64,000 nucleotides of DNA from CFX2 sp014338005 (GTDB lineage: Bacteria; Chloroflexota; Anaerolineae; Aggregatilineales; Phototrophicaceae): the NCBI GenBank assembly GCA_030263555.1, contig SZPE01000003.1:1-64000 (forward strand), written 5' to 3'. The notes below the pieces were generated by a model. It worked only from the letters and a program-made list of their open reading frames with translations, searched no databases and was not told where the DNA came from. The translations under genes were made by a program, and so were the position numbers. Of this stretch, positions 40,854 to 48,852 are shown piece after piece (within the stretch, counting starts at the first letter, position 1; every line of letters starts with the position of its first letter).

Positions 40854-41738
40854 ATGCCTATCCGAAGATTCTTCTGGATATTCGCGGGTTTGTGCGCCCT
40901 GATGATCGCCGTTCCCGCGCTGGCAGCCGATGTCACGGTGCGCGCTTATACGCAGACCAGGGTGCGAAGCGGCCCCGGCACAACCTATTCGGTGATCGGG
41001 CATCTGCCGCCGGGCGCGGAAGTGACGGCCACCGGGCGCGCCGACACCAGCAATGCCTGGCTGCGTATCGTTTTTGAGAACAGCGAGGGCTGGGTAGCGG
41101 CGTCGGTGGTGACAATCGTCGGCGATCCCACGCAGCTTCCGGTGGTCACGCCGGCCAATGCCGTCAGCACGGTCGGCAATACCGATGTGACCGCCACAGT
41201 AGGCGCGGCGGTGAACATCCGGCTTGAACCCCGCACGTCGGCGCGGGTGGTCGGCACGACCGGCGAGTCCGGCGCGACGTTTGATGTCACCGGGCGGTCG
41301 GCGCTGCGGTATCCCCTGGTGTGCGGGCGCGGCGGGCTGATAGATCTTTCCAGCGGCGAAGTGGAAGAAAGCGGCCTGTGGCTGCAAATTAATTACGATG
41401 GGCGTCCGGCGTGGGTGTCTTACGATTACGCCACCGTCAGCGGCGACGTTTGCGCGCTGGACGAAATCACCGACACGGCGGCCTCGACCGGCGCTTCCGC
41501 GCCGAGCGGGTTCGTTTCCGTTGTCACGCTCAACAATGTTAACCTGCGCGCCAGCAACTACGCTTCGGCGGAAGTTATCGCCGTCATTCCCTACAATGTC
41601 GTGCTGGTGGCCGAAGCGCGCAATTCCGACAGCAGCCGGATTCGCGTCACCTATAACGATGAAACGGGCTGGATTGCCGTCGGCCAGGTCAGCCTCATTT
41701 CCGGCAGCATTGATGATTTACCGGTTGAAGAAGAATAG
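40854..41738 (+). CDS. exported protein with three SH3-like repeats
   Basis: 294 residues from the ATG at 40854 (AAAGG upstream). The signal peptide ends PALAA. Three bacterial SH3 (SH3b) repeats follow: TQTRVRSGPGTTYSVIGHL (about 31-49), VNIRLEPRTSARVVG (about 120) and VNLRASNYASAEVIAVI (about 230). The insert between repeats 2 and 3 has a single Cys pair (PLVCGRG, DVCAL). Such domains bind peptidoglycan or wall polymers. The upstream direct repeats place it in the predicted regulon of the preceding two-component system. Next gene starts 5-11 nt later. Confidence 0.85.
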   Translation: MPIRRFFWIFAGLCALMIAVPALAADVTVRAYTQTRVRSGPGTTYSVIGHLPPGAEVTATGRADTSNAWLRIVFENSEGWVAASVVTIVGDPTQLPVVTPANAVSTVGNTDVTATVGAAVNIRLEPRTSARVVGTTGESGATFDVTGRSALRYPLVCGRGGLIDLSSGEVEESGLWLQINYDGRPAWVSYDYATVSGDVCALDEITDTAASTGASAPSGFVSVVTLNNVNLRASNYASAEVIAVIPYNVVLVAEARNSDSSRIRVTYNDETGWIAVGQVSLISGSIDDLPVEEE

Positions 41739-41749
41739 GACGGATGACG

Positions 41750-42706
41750 ATGAAAGCATGGAAGCATCTTCTGGCGGCGGTCGTTTTAACGGTCGGCTGG
41801 GCGGGAACCGCAGCGGCGCAGAGCAGCACCGACCCCGCTCTGCTGGACGCGGTAACGCAGGCGTTTGAAAAATCCCGCGCGGTCGCCAGCCTGCACATCG
41901 AGCGCCAGAGCATCACCGAAATCGCCGGGGCTGAGTTCAGCCTGACCCAGCGGGAAACCGCCAGCTTCGATGCGGCGCAGGGTGCGGACGGGTGGAATTT
42001 GGCCGGAAAACAAACGACGACAGCTGCCGTCCAGGGCGCTGAAGTGACCAGCACCACCGAGACGGTCATCCTGGACGGCGTGGTTTACCTGCGCCTCACC
42101 GGCCAGGGGGCCGGTTTTCCGGGGGCAGGCGGCCAGAACGCGCCATCACAGCCGGAAGGCTGGTTCCAGGTCGAACAGCCGCAGGCGGGACAGGAAACAC
42201 CGCCGGGCTTGGGACGGGGCGGCGGCATGGCCTCGGCCAACAGCGCGCTGGGGATGCTGCTGCTGCCGGTGAGCGCCGACAGCACCCTGGCGATCAAAGA
42301 ACTGGCGTCCGATACGATCAACGGCCAGGCCATGCGCGTATTCCAAGTGACGGTTGACCCGCAGGCTGTGCTGGACGCCGGCTTCGGCGGGCTGCTGAAC
42401 GCAGGGGTGGGGCTGTTTGGCCGCCAGTTGAATGCCGCCCCCAATGCTGAACCGCCATCTGCGCCGCCGGCCACTCCCGGCGCTGAGGGCGGCTTCCAGG
42501 GCGCGCCCATGATGGCGAACCCGGAAAATATCCAGATCACCTTCGCCGTTTATATCGGCCAGGATGACGGTTATATACACCGGATTTACAGCGTGGTCTC
42601 ATCCCTGTCCGACGCCGCGCCTGGGCAGGTCACAGCCACGAGTATCACCGATTTTTCGGCTTTTGGCGCGCCGGTGAACATCACTGCGCCGGAAATCGGT
42701 TCGTAG
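41750..42706 (+). CDS. exported protein, LppX/LolA-like fold possible
   Basis: 318 residues from the ATG at 41750 (AGGA 9 nt upstream; 41744 is an alternative). Signal peptide WKHLLAAVVLTVGWAGTAAAQS. The body has the pattern of a curved antiparallel sheet: SRAVASLHIERQSI, TTETVILDGVVYLRL, NGQAMRVFQVTVDP, DGYIHRIYSVVSSL. This resembles LppX/LolA-like lipid-binding proteins, but identity is not certain. A Pro/Gly/Ala-rich linker lies at about 225-265. Co-transcribed with the SH3 gene, it ends before a strong hairpin. Confidence 0.65.
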   Translation: MKAWKHLLAAVVLTVGWAGTAAAQSSTDPALLDAVTQAFEKSRAVASLHIERQSITEIAGAEFSLTQRETASFDAAQGADGWNLAGKQTTTAAVQGAEVTSTTETVILDGVVYLRLTGQGAGFPGAGGQNAPSQPEGWFQVEQPQAGQETPPGLGRGGGMASANSALGMLLLPVSADSTLAIKELASDTINGQAMRVFQVTVDPQAVLDAGFGGLLNAGVGLFGRQLNAAPNAEPPSAPPATPGAEGGFQGAPMMANPENIQITFAVYIGQDDGYIHRIYSVVSSLSDAAPGQVTATSITDFSAFGAPVNITAPEIGS

Positions 42707-42732
42707 TTCCCCTTTTTCCCCTATTGCGCTTC

Positions 42733-42756
42733 GGGGCGGGCTGCGCTGCCCGCCCC
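42733..42756 (+). terminator. GC-rich hairpin, probable terminator
   Basis: GGGGCGGGC (42733-42741) with GCCCGCCCC (42748-42756), perfect 9 bp, 6-nt loop, 27 nt after the stop. It is followed by a C/T-rich rather than a pure T stretch. Confidence 0.55.
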
Positions 42757-42868
42757 CCTCCTGCACTGTACACTGCCGATTTTGCCGCCCATTTCCTTCT
42801 CCTGCGTGTGTTATCATGTACAGCATAGGGCATTTCGGGAAGCTTTGGCAGCTTATAGGTGATGAGCC

Positions 42869-44419
42869 ATGCGGATTTTCGTCCGGCAGCTTTTTATCGG
42901 TTTGTGGGCGGCGCTGCTGGCTGCCGCGCCGGTGCGGGCGCAGGGGCAGTGCGGCACGGTGACGGGCATCAGCCTGCCGGTGGATACGGCTACCTTCGCT
43001 ATCGCTCAAGGGTTCGGCGTACCCAGCCCGCGCCATCAGGGGCGCTACCACACCGGCGAGGATTATTACGGCGGGCGGAACGCCAGTTATTTACAGCCGG
43101 TGCGGGCTGTCGCCGACGGGCGCGTGACCTATTCCGCGCCCTGGGGATGGGGGCGCGACGGCGGCGTGGTCATCATCGAACACACCTTCCCGGACGGTTC
43201 GACGGCCTACAGCCAGTACGGGCATATGGAGGAAATCCCGGAGCGGCCTTTCCCGGCGCGTTATACCTGCGTCAAGGCCGGGGACATCATCGGCAGCGTG
43301 GGCAGCGCCCGCCCCGCGCCGCACCTGCACTTTGAAATCCGCACCAACCAGCCGGACATCCCCGGCCCTGGTTATACCTGGGACTTCCCGACCGCGCTGG
43401 GCTGGAAACACCCAACGCCGTTTGTGGTGAACTGGGGCGCGTGGCTGCACCCGGCGCACCGCTGGCATCTGGAACTGAACGGGGAACTGCGGCTGCCGCC
43501 GGTGGAACTTGCCGATCACAGCTTGGTTTACCTGGAAGCCAACCGGCTGCGGCGCATCACGCCGGATGGGCGTATACTGTGGCGCGCCAACCTGGACAAA
43601 ACGGCGGTCGGGCTGTTTGGGTATGGGGAAGCGGCGGCGGCGGCTTACGCCGACGGTGCGATGCAGGCATTTGGCCTGGACGGCGCGCCGCGCGAAAGCT
43701 GGACGACCGGCATCCCGCTGGAAAGCCAGCTTTTGACCGGCGAACGGCTGGTTTTCCGCTCGGCGGACGGCGCGCTGGTGGCGTTCGGCGCGGATCGGGA
43801 AACGGTTATTTGGCGGCTGGAGGATGTGCCGCCGGTGGCATCGGCTTACGCCGCGCCCAATCTGCTGGCCTTTTTAACGGCAGACCATCAACTGCTGTCG
43901 GTTTCGCCGCAAGGGCAGCTTTTAGACACTGCCACGCTGGCCGAACCCGGCAGTTTTGCCGCCGCGCCGGATGGGACGCTGCTGGTTTATGTCGCGGGCG
44001 GGCTGTGGCGGGTGGACGGGGCGGGCGTGTGGGCGCTGGAGCGCGAGGACGCGCCGCCGGGTGGGGCAGGCAGCGGTGTGCTGCTGGCCGAAGATGGACA
44101 GTTATATTTGTTCAGCCGGGAGGCAGCGCCCGCGCTGCGCGCTTATGACCGGAACGGCCAGATGCGCTGGCAGACCGATCTGCCGGACGTATCCGGTACG
44201 GTGAGGTTACAGCAACACGGCGGGGCGCTACTGCTGCTCGGCGGCGGGGGAGATGTGCTGGCGCTGAATCCGGCCAACGGCGCAATCTGCAATCAACTGC
44301 GGGTTTACCCCGGCGCGAATGTCTGGTACAGCCTGGGTGCGGACGGGACGCTGCGGGCTGCGGTCGGCGCGCAAATCCTGGCGCTGGATTGGGCGGCCTT
44401 TGCGGGCCGGTGCGGCTGA
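42869..44419 (+). CDS. M23 peptidase with C-terminal beta-propeller
   Basis: 516 residues with a signal peptide (LWAALLAAAPVRAQG). The M23 (LytM/lysostaphin) domain at about 35-190 keeps its active site: YHTGEDYYGG (H-x-x-x-D), SQYGHMEEIP and HLHFEIR. It should therefore cut peptidoglycan cross-links, unlike the defective M23 domain at 10901. Residues 200-516 are repeated blades (LRRITPDGRILWRANLD; LRAYDRNGQMRWQTDL) like a PQQ-type propeller, probably for binding. AGGTGATG precedes the ATG. Its stop is 6 nt from the end of the convergent cysteine-rich gene. Confidence 0.88.
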   Translation: MRIFVRQLFIGLWAALLAAAPVRAQGQCGTVTGISLPVDTATFAIAQGFGVPSPRHQGRYHTGEDYYGGRNASYLQPVRAVADGRVTYSAPWGWGRDGGVVIIEHTFPDGSTAYSQYGHMEEIPERPFPARYTCVKAGDIIGSVGSARPAPHLHFEIRTNQPDIPGPGYTWDFPTALGWKHPTPFVVNWGAWLHPAHRWHLELNGELRLPPVELADHSLVYLEANRLRRITPDGRILWRANLDKTAVGLFGYGEAAAAAYADGAMQAFGLDGAPRESWTTGIPLESQLLTGERLVFRSADGALVAFGADRETVIWRLEDVPPVASAYAAPNLLAFLTADHQLLSVSPQGQLLDTATLAEPGSFAAAPDGTLLVYVAGGLWRVDGAGVWALEREDAPPGGAGSGVLLAEDGQLYLFSREAAPALRAYDRNGQMRWQTDLPDVSGTVRLQQHGGALLLLGGGGDVLALNPANGAICNQLRVYPGANVWYSLGADGTLRAAVGAQILALDWAAFAGRCG

Positions 44420-44425
44420 CGGCGG

Positions 44426-44782
44426 TCAGAGGATTTCCAGGATGTTCTGGTTATAGGTGACATCCGGGCTGTGGCGGGCGAAGTTCCGCACGTCTTCCAG
44501 CGCCTGCTCGTAAAATTCCAGCAGTTCGGCGTCGTCGCCCCGGTAGCGGCGCAGGGTTTGCAGGGCGCAGGCGGCGCAGCCGCGCATGGCGCGGTAGCTG
44601 TCGGTTTCGCAGGCCATACAGCCGTTCAGCCGGATCATCATCAGCATAAACGCCAGCGTTTCTTCATGTGTTTCCGGCAGGGACAGCACACGCTCGACCA
44701 GCGCGCGCCACTGCGGGCCGCGCAGTTTTTTTAACGAAGGGATCACGTAATGGGGGAATAACAACTCGTTCGCGGTATACAT
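44426..44782 (-). CDS. cysteine-rich small protein of unknown function
   Basis: 118 soluble residues, helical in pattern. Two C-x-x-C pairs lie close together, NGCMACET (about 53-60) and RGCAACAL (about 67-74), and could hold zinc, an Fe-S cluster or a disulfide. LVERVLSLPETHEETLAFMLMM precedes them. The spacing of C-x-x-C/helix is reminiscent of carboxymuconolactone/AhpD-like proteins, but I cannot claim homology. GAGG lies 7-10 nt before the ATG. Confidence 0.65.
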   Translation of the reverse strand: MYTANELLFPHYVIPSLKKLRGPQWRALVERVLSLPETHEETLAFMLMMIRLNGCMACETDSYRAMRGCAACALQTLRRYRGDDAELLEFYEQALEDVRNFARHSPDVTYNQNILEIL

Positions 44783-44899
44783 CGGTTAACCTCAACTCCC
44801 TCGCCCGGTTTGCGAAAGGATGTATCCCTTCGCGTGTTTATTATAAACCAGATCATGATTGCTGTTATACTGGAAAACAGCTTTCGGGAGGGGTTTTTC

Positions 44900-46063
44900 A
44901 TGCGTGTTTTGCTGCTGGCCGTTGTGCTGCTGGCCGGGTGCAGTGGGGGCGCGGTGGTTTTTGCGCCCACCCCGCCGCCGCCGGATGTTTCGCCGCTGCT
45001 TTACCGGCATCCAAGTGGCGCATTTTCGATCATGGTTCCGCGCCGGTGGTCTGTGGCCGTCCAGCATACCACCACGCTGGCGGCGGCGGCTTTTTCGCCG
45101 CCGGGCGCGGACGAGCCGGCGGTGCGCCTGGCGGTCATCAACTTGGGCGGGACGGTGGACTCGGCGGCGCTGGGCGTGTTCATCAACCGCTACCAGACCG
45201 AACTGCGCCCGCAGGTCGGCGGTTATGTCGAGGCCAGCCGGCAGGCGATGGGCGACGGAAGCTGGCGGCTGACCGGCTTGCAGCATACGCCGGGCGGCCT
45301 GACTCAACCGCTCAATACCTTCATCCAGGCCGCCGGTTCGCGGGTGGCGGTCATCGAAGTCGCCATCCCGGACGACGCGGCACGGTTGAAAGAACTGCAA
45401 ATGCTGGTGAACACCTTTGAACTGCGGCCTGACGCGGAACTTCAACCCGGCGAACCGACGGTTTTCGCTTTTGCTTCCGGCAGCCGCCTGGACTTCCTGA
45501 ATGTGGCCGCCTGGACGACCCCCGCCGGGGCATTCATCATCAGCGGCGAAGTCGCTAATGCCGGCCCGGACGGCTTGGCCGCCGTGCCGGTACGGGCGGT
45601 GCTGCGCTCGGCGGATGGGCTGGTAGTGGCCGAAACCGCCGATGTCGTGATGGGCTACGGCATCCCGGCGGGCGGATTCGCGCCCTTCAGCCTGCGTTTC
45701 GGTCAGGGGCGGCCATCGCTGGCGGCGTCCTACGAACTGGTGATCGGCGGCGAGGGCTGGCTGCCAGAAACCATGCCGGCAGTATACGGGCCGGAAACGC
45801 TGCAATGGACGGACGAATCGAGCTTGAATGCCGCCGGGCAGCTTGTTATCACCGGGCGCGTGAGCAATTCCGGCGGTGATACGGCGCGCGGCCTGCGCGC
45901 CATCGTCACAGTGTTCGACGCCGACCAGCGGGTGATTGCCGCTGGATACGGGGACATCACGCCGTCGCTCGCGCCGGGCGAATCCACCGCGTTTCAGATC
46001 ACCCTGCCGGAACTGGGCGGCGAGGCGCTCAATTACATTCTGAACATCCAGGGTTTGCCATGA
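44900..46063 (+). CDS. lipoprotein with FxLYD-like/CARDB-like domains
   Basis: 387 residues from the ATG at 44900 (GGGAGGGG upstream). Lipoprotein signal LLLAVVLLAGC with Cys 15. A first domain (about 35-165), YRHPSGAFSIMVPRRWSVAV, resembles PsbP/DUF1795-like folds. Two beta-sandwich repeats follow: AFIISGEVANAGPDG (about 205) and QLVITGRVSNSGGDTARGL (about 315), FxLYD- or CARDB-like. TTATAC upstream is a possible -10. Its stop overlaps the next ATG as ATGA, so the HAD gene is coupled to it. Confidence 0.75.
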   Translation: MRVLLLAVVLLAGCSGGAVVFAPTPPPPDVSPLLYRHPSGAFSIMVPRRWSVAVQHTTTLAAAAFSPPGADEPAVRLAVINLGGTVDSAALGVFINRYQTELRPQVGGYVEASRQAMGDGSWRLTGLQHTPGGLTQPLNTFIQAAGSRVAVIEVAIPDDAARLKELQMLVNTFELRPDAELQPGEPTVFAFASGSRLDFLNVAAWTTPAGAFIISGEVANAGPDGLAAVPVRAVLRSADGLVVAETADVVMGYGIPAGGFAPFSLRFGQGRPSLAASYELVIGGEGWLPETMPAVYGPETLQWTDESSLNAAGQLVITGRVSNSGGDTARGLRAIVTVFDADQRVIAAGYGDITPSLAPGESTAFQITLPELGGEALNYILNIQGLP

Positions 46064-46779
46064 ACATCACGCACATTCTGTTCGACCTGTACGGCACGCT
46101 GGCCGACAGCCGCCTGATGTACCCTTGTTATGCGCGGCAGCTTGGCCGGGTGATGGCCGCACGTTACGGCGGCAGCCCCGACGAGTGGAGCGGCGCGAAC
46201 CGGCGCATCGTGGCCGACTGGGACAGCTATTATGCCGATCTCGATCTGGAAGGCGACGACGGCATTAACGAAATGTGGGAAGGCGCGTTCCGCACCACGC
46301 GGGCGCTCTTCCGGCTGACCGGCAGACCGGAGCCGGAAGCGCCGGAACTGGCCGCGCTTGCTCGCGAACTGCCCTACCTGGCGACCCGCGAATGTGACAC
46401 GCTTTTCCCGGAGGCGCGCGGTGTGATCGAACGCCTGCATGAAGCGGGTTATACGCTGGGCATCGCCAGCCACGCCACCAGTCTTCAGTCGCGCGGCACG
46501 CTGGAAGGCGGCGGCCTGGCCGGGTTTTTCGCCGGGCCGATTCTTGGCCCGGACGTGACCGGTCGCTTCGCCAAAAACCGCGCCTACTACCTGTCCGCCG
46601 GTCTGCCCCCGGAACAATGTCTGGTGGTAGATGATTCGCCGGACGGCATTTTCGGAGCGAAAGCCGCCGGGATGCAGGCGGTTCTGCTTAACCGGGAAGG
46701 TTCGCCGCCGGACACGCCCGCCGACTTCATCCTGACCGGCAGCCTGGAGGGACTGCCGGCCTACCTCAAACCGGCATAA
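46060..46779 (+). CDS. HAD-superfamily hydrolase
   Basis: 239 residues. Motif I is FDLYGTL (8-14): nucleophile D9, with Tyr in place of the usual second Asp, as in haloacid-dehalogenase-like members. Motif II is GIASHATS; motif III is K in GRFAKNRAYY; motif IV is VVDDSPDGIFGAKAAGM. The helical cap (about 18-90) is of the C1 type. It could be a phosphatase or dehalogenase; substrate unknown. Start overlaps the upstream lipoprotein stop by 4 nt. It converges on the lipoprotein at 46786. Confidence 0.88.
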   Translation: MNITHILFDLYGTLADSRLMYPCYARQLGRVMAARYGGSPDEWSGANRRIVADWDSYYADLDLEGDDGINEMWEGAFRTTRALFRLTGRPEPEAPELAALARELPYLATRECDTLFPEARGVIERLHEAGYTLGIASHATSLQSRGTLEGGGLAGFFAGPILGPDVTGRFAKNRAYYLSAGLPPEQCLVVDDSPDGIFGAKAAGMQAVLLNREGSPPDTPADFILTGSLEGLPAYLKPA

Positions 46780-46785
46780 GGCGTT

Positions 46786-47352
46786 TTATCCTGCGCCGAT
46801 GTTCGCCAGGATGGTGATGAAGGCCTCCAACTGCGGCGGGATTAAACCGTCCTGGGCGTCAATCGTGCGGCTCATGCCCTGGCGGTCTACCGTGATGCTG
46901 TACTGGTAAATCTCCGCGCTGGTGCCGGCGGCCACAAAAATACCTTGCAGGTCGAAGAAGGCCATCCGGTCTACGATGCCGGTTAACTCCTGCACCTGCG
47001 CTGCCCCGATATTACCGGGCGCGCCGTTGCGGGTGAAGCTGCCGTCGCCCAGAATTTCAATCGTCAGCGGTTCGGAACCGCCGCCGGTGCGTTTAAAGAG
47101 GATTCGCTCAAACGTAATCCCGGCGAACGGGTCTTCGGTGGCGGCGGCGACCACCGCCGTACCGGGGATGGGCAGGGACAGCCCGGCAATCGGCTCGCGC
47201 TGCTGCACCGCCAGGGTCGGCTCGACGGTAGCGAGGGTGGCAGCAGCTTCCGGCGTGGCTTCCTCGACAACTGGCGGCGGGACGGGCGTTTCGGCGGGCT
47301 GGCAGGCCGCCAGCGCCAATAAAATCAACATCGGGACAGCAAAACGTCGCAT
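46786..47352 (-). CDS. lipoprotein, possibly emfourin-like
   Basis: 188 residues from the ATG at 47352, with GGAAAGGATC upstream. A longer open frame runs into the next gene but its N-terminus has no signal and is rejected. Lipobox MLILLALAAC with Cys 17, then a Pro/Thr/Glu-rich tether. The domain at about 80-185 (FERILFKRTGGGS, FTRNG, MAFFDLQ, YQYSITVDRQG) resembles small metalloprotease inhibitors of the emfourin group; this is only a pattern match. It lies 35 nt downstream of the GT-C gene's stop, on the same strand. Confidence 0.7.
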   Translation of the reverse strand: MRRFAVPMLILLALAACQPAETPVPPPVVEEATPEAAATLATVEPTLAVQQREPIAGLSLPIPGTAVVAAATEDPFAGITFERILFKRTGGGSEPLTIEILGDGSFTRNGAPGNIGAAQVQELTGIVDRMAFFDLQGIFVAAGTSAEIYQYSITVDRQGMSRTIDAQDGLIPPQLEAFITILANIGAG

Positions 47353-47387
47353 AAACGATCCTTTCCAGGTACAGCATTCTGCCTGCT

Positions 47388-48800
47388 TCAAGTTTCGCCC
47401 ACTCCGCCCGGCCTGGCAAGCGTACTTAAGACCCGCCGCGCCGCCAGCAGGCCGGCCCCTGCCAGCACGGTGACGACCGGCAGCCAGGGCAGGTAATATC
47501 GCTGCCAGGGCAGGGGGTTCACCAGCAGGCTGGCCGCCGTGACCAGCATCCAGGCCGGCAGCCCCAATATCCACCCCCCGGCTGGCCGCAGGCGCGGCAG
47601 AACCAGCGCCGCCAGCCCGAACCCGGCCAGCAGGGTCAGCGGCAGGCCGAGCAGGACGCCGAACTGCAAGCCGCTTAACGGCGAGGCCATATAATCGGCG
47701 ATTTCGGCGGCTGCCGTCGGCGACCCGTCCCACACCAGCGATTCGTAGTGCATGGCGGGGGTCATAAACGGCTGTACGAGCAGACCCTCGAAACGCTGGC
47801 CGAGGGTGGTTGGGGCGCGTGGGTCGGCCTCGACCTGGATTTGCAGCAGCCCTTCGCGCTGTTCGACCAGATCGCGCAGGCGGGACGGCACATCGTTCCA
47901 CAGCGCCGGGGAAAGCGCCACGAACAGCGCCACCGCCAGCACCCCGGCGGCGGCGAGTTTGAGTACAGTCACCGGCAGGGATATGATACTGCCCTCACCC
48001 TCTGGCACTTTCTCCCTGAGAGAGAGGGGGAGAGTTTTGATAACCGCCGCCGCCAGAATCCAGCCCCATGCCCCGGCGACGAATACCACGCCGCTGTGTT
48101 TGCTGGTCAGCGTTAACCCGCCCGCCAGCGCCAGCAGCGCCCACAGCAGGATTTCCCGGCGTCTGCTGTAGGGGCGGGTTTCAAACCCGTCCCGGTTCTG
48201 CGTTATCATTTTGCTGATAAGAATCGCCGCGAAGATGGTCAGCAGGCCGAAAAACAGCAGCGAACCTTCCATCATGGCGCGGCGTCCGTTGAGCAGAATC
48301 ACGGGGTTAAGCGTGTGCAGCGCGCTCATAAAATAAGCCGGCAGGCGCCCGCCGAACTGCCCGCCGATGGCGAACATCAGCCCGGCGCTGAGCGCCAGGA
48401 ACAGGGTGGAGGAAAAACGGCTGGCATTCAGCAGTGCCTGCGGCGGGCGGTGTCCGGTTTCGACGTTGCGTTCGACGCTTAACCCCCAGTCCCAGCCGGG
48501 GCGCGGCGGCAGATCGCCGGTCGTGAACCCAGCCAGATGCCAGCTTAAACCGATGGCGTAGCGGTTCACCGAGCCGTTGAGAATCCGCAGCCAGTTATCC
48601 TCGTCAATGTAATACGGCGGCTGCACCATCAGGCGCTGCGGCTCTTTATAAATAAACGCCGTCGCGTAATCGTGGCTCATGTAAATCTGCATGGCCTCGT
48701 CGCCATGAAAGCTGGCGAGGGGCATCCCGGCGAAAACGTAAACCGCCAGCGCCAGCAGCCACAGGCCATCTAAAAGCCGCATCATCCGATTTTGACTCAT
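47388..48800 (-). CDS. GT-C fold glycosyltransferase (ArnT/PMT, GT39-like)
   Basis: 470-residue polytopic membrane protein with about ten hydrophobic helices. The first periplasmic loop has SFHGDEAMQIY (about 29-39), the D-E pair used by ArnT/PMT enzymes that take sugars from polyprenyl-phosphate donors. Two segments facing soluble loops are encoded by dispersed repeats rather than typical protein sequence: RDGFETRPYSRRR and LPLSLREKVPEGEG. The frame stays open through both. The acceptor is unknown. The DPM1-like enzyme at 18634 could supply its donor. Confidence 0.82.
   Translation of the reverse strand: MSQNRMMRLLDGLWLLALAVYVFAGMPLASFHGDEAMQIYMSHDYATAFIYKEPQRLMVQPPYYIDEDNWLRILNGSVNRYAIGLSWHLAGFTTGDLPPRPGWDWGLSVERNVETGHRPPQALLNASRFSSTLFLALSAGLMFAIGGQFGGRLPAYFMSALHTLNPVILLNGRRAMMEGSLLFFGLLTIFAAILISKMITQNRDGFETRPYSRRREILLWALLALAGGLTLTSKHSGVVFVAGAWGWILAAAVIKTLPLSLREKVPEGEGSIISLPVTVLKLAAAGVLAVALFVALSPALWNDVPSRLRDLVEQREGLLQIQVEADPRAPTTLGQRFEGLLVQPFMTPAMHYESLVWDGSPTAAAEIADYMASPLSGLQFGVLLGLPLTLLAGFGLAALVLPRLRPAGGWILGLPAWMLVTAASLLVNPLPWQRYYLPWLPVVTVLAGAGLLAARRVLSTLARPGGVGET
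47991..48034. repeat. dispersed repeat inserted in frame in the GT-C gene
   Basis: The stretch CCCTCACCCTCTGGC...CTCCCTGAGAGAGAGGGGGAGAG has the look of the intergenic CTCTCCC/GGGAGAG element common in environmental genomes. Here it lies in coding sequence and yields the peptide LSLREKVPEGEG. Confidence 0.55.
48171..48193. repeat. palindromic dispersed repeat inserted in frame in the GT-C gene
   Basis: GGGGCGGGTTT (48171-48181) and AAACCCGTCCC (48183-48193) form an 11-bp palindrome around one base, one G-T pair. It resembles the intergenic GGGGCGGGTTT-x-AAACCCG element. It encodes the DGFETRP part of the protein. Confidence 0.6.
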
Positions 48801-48803
48801 AAC

Positions 48804-48852
48804 CGGCAGCTGGTGACTAGCAGATGATGACCGATAACGGACAACGAATAAC
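48804..48852. repeat. degenerate 7-bp tandem repeats
   Basis: Seven consecutive heptamers: CGGCAGC, TGGTGAC, TAGCAGA, TGATGAC, CGATAAC, GGACAAC, GAATAAC, filling the whole gap between the serA stop and the GT-C start. Confidence 0.7.

Noticed and set aside
47353..47901. N-terminal extension of the lipoprotein at 46786
   Set aside because: The extra residues come from a shadow frame of the GT-C gene; the lipoprotein signal and a ribosome site mark the start at 47352.
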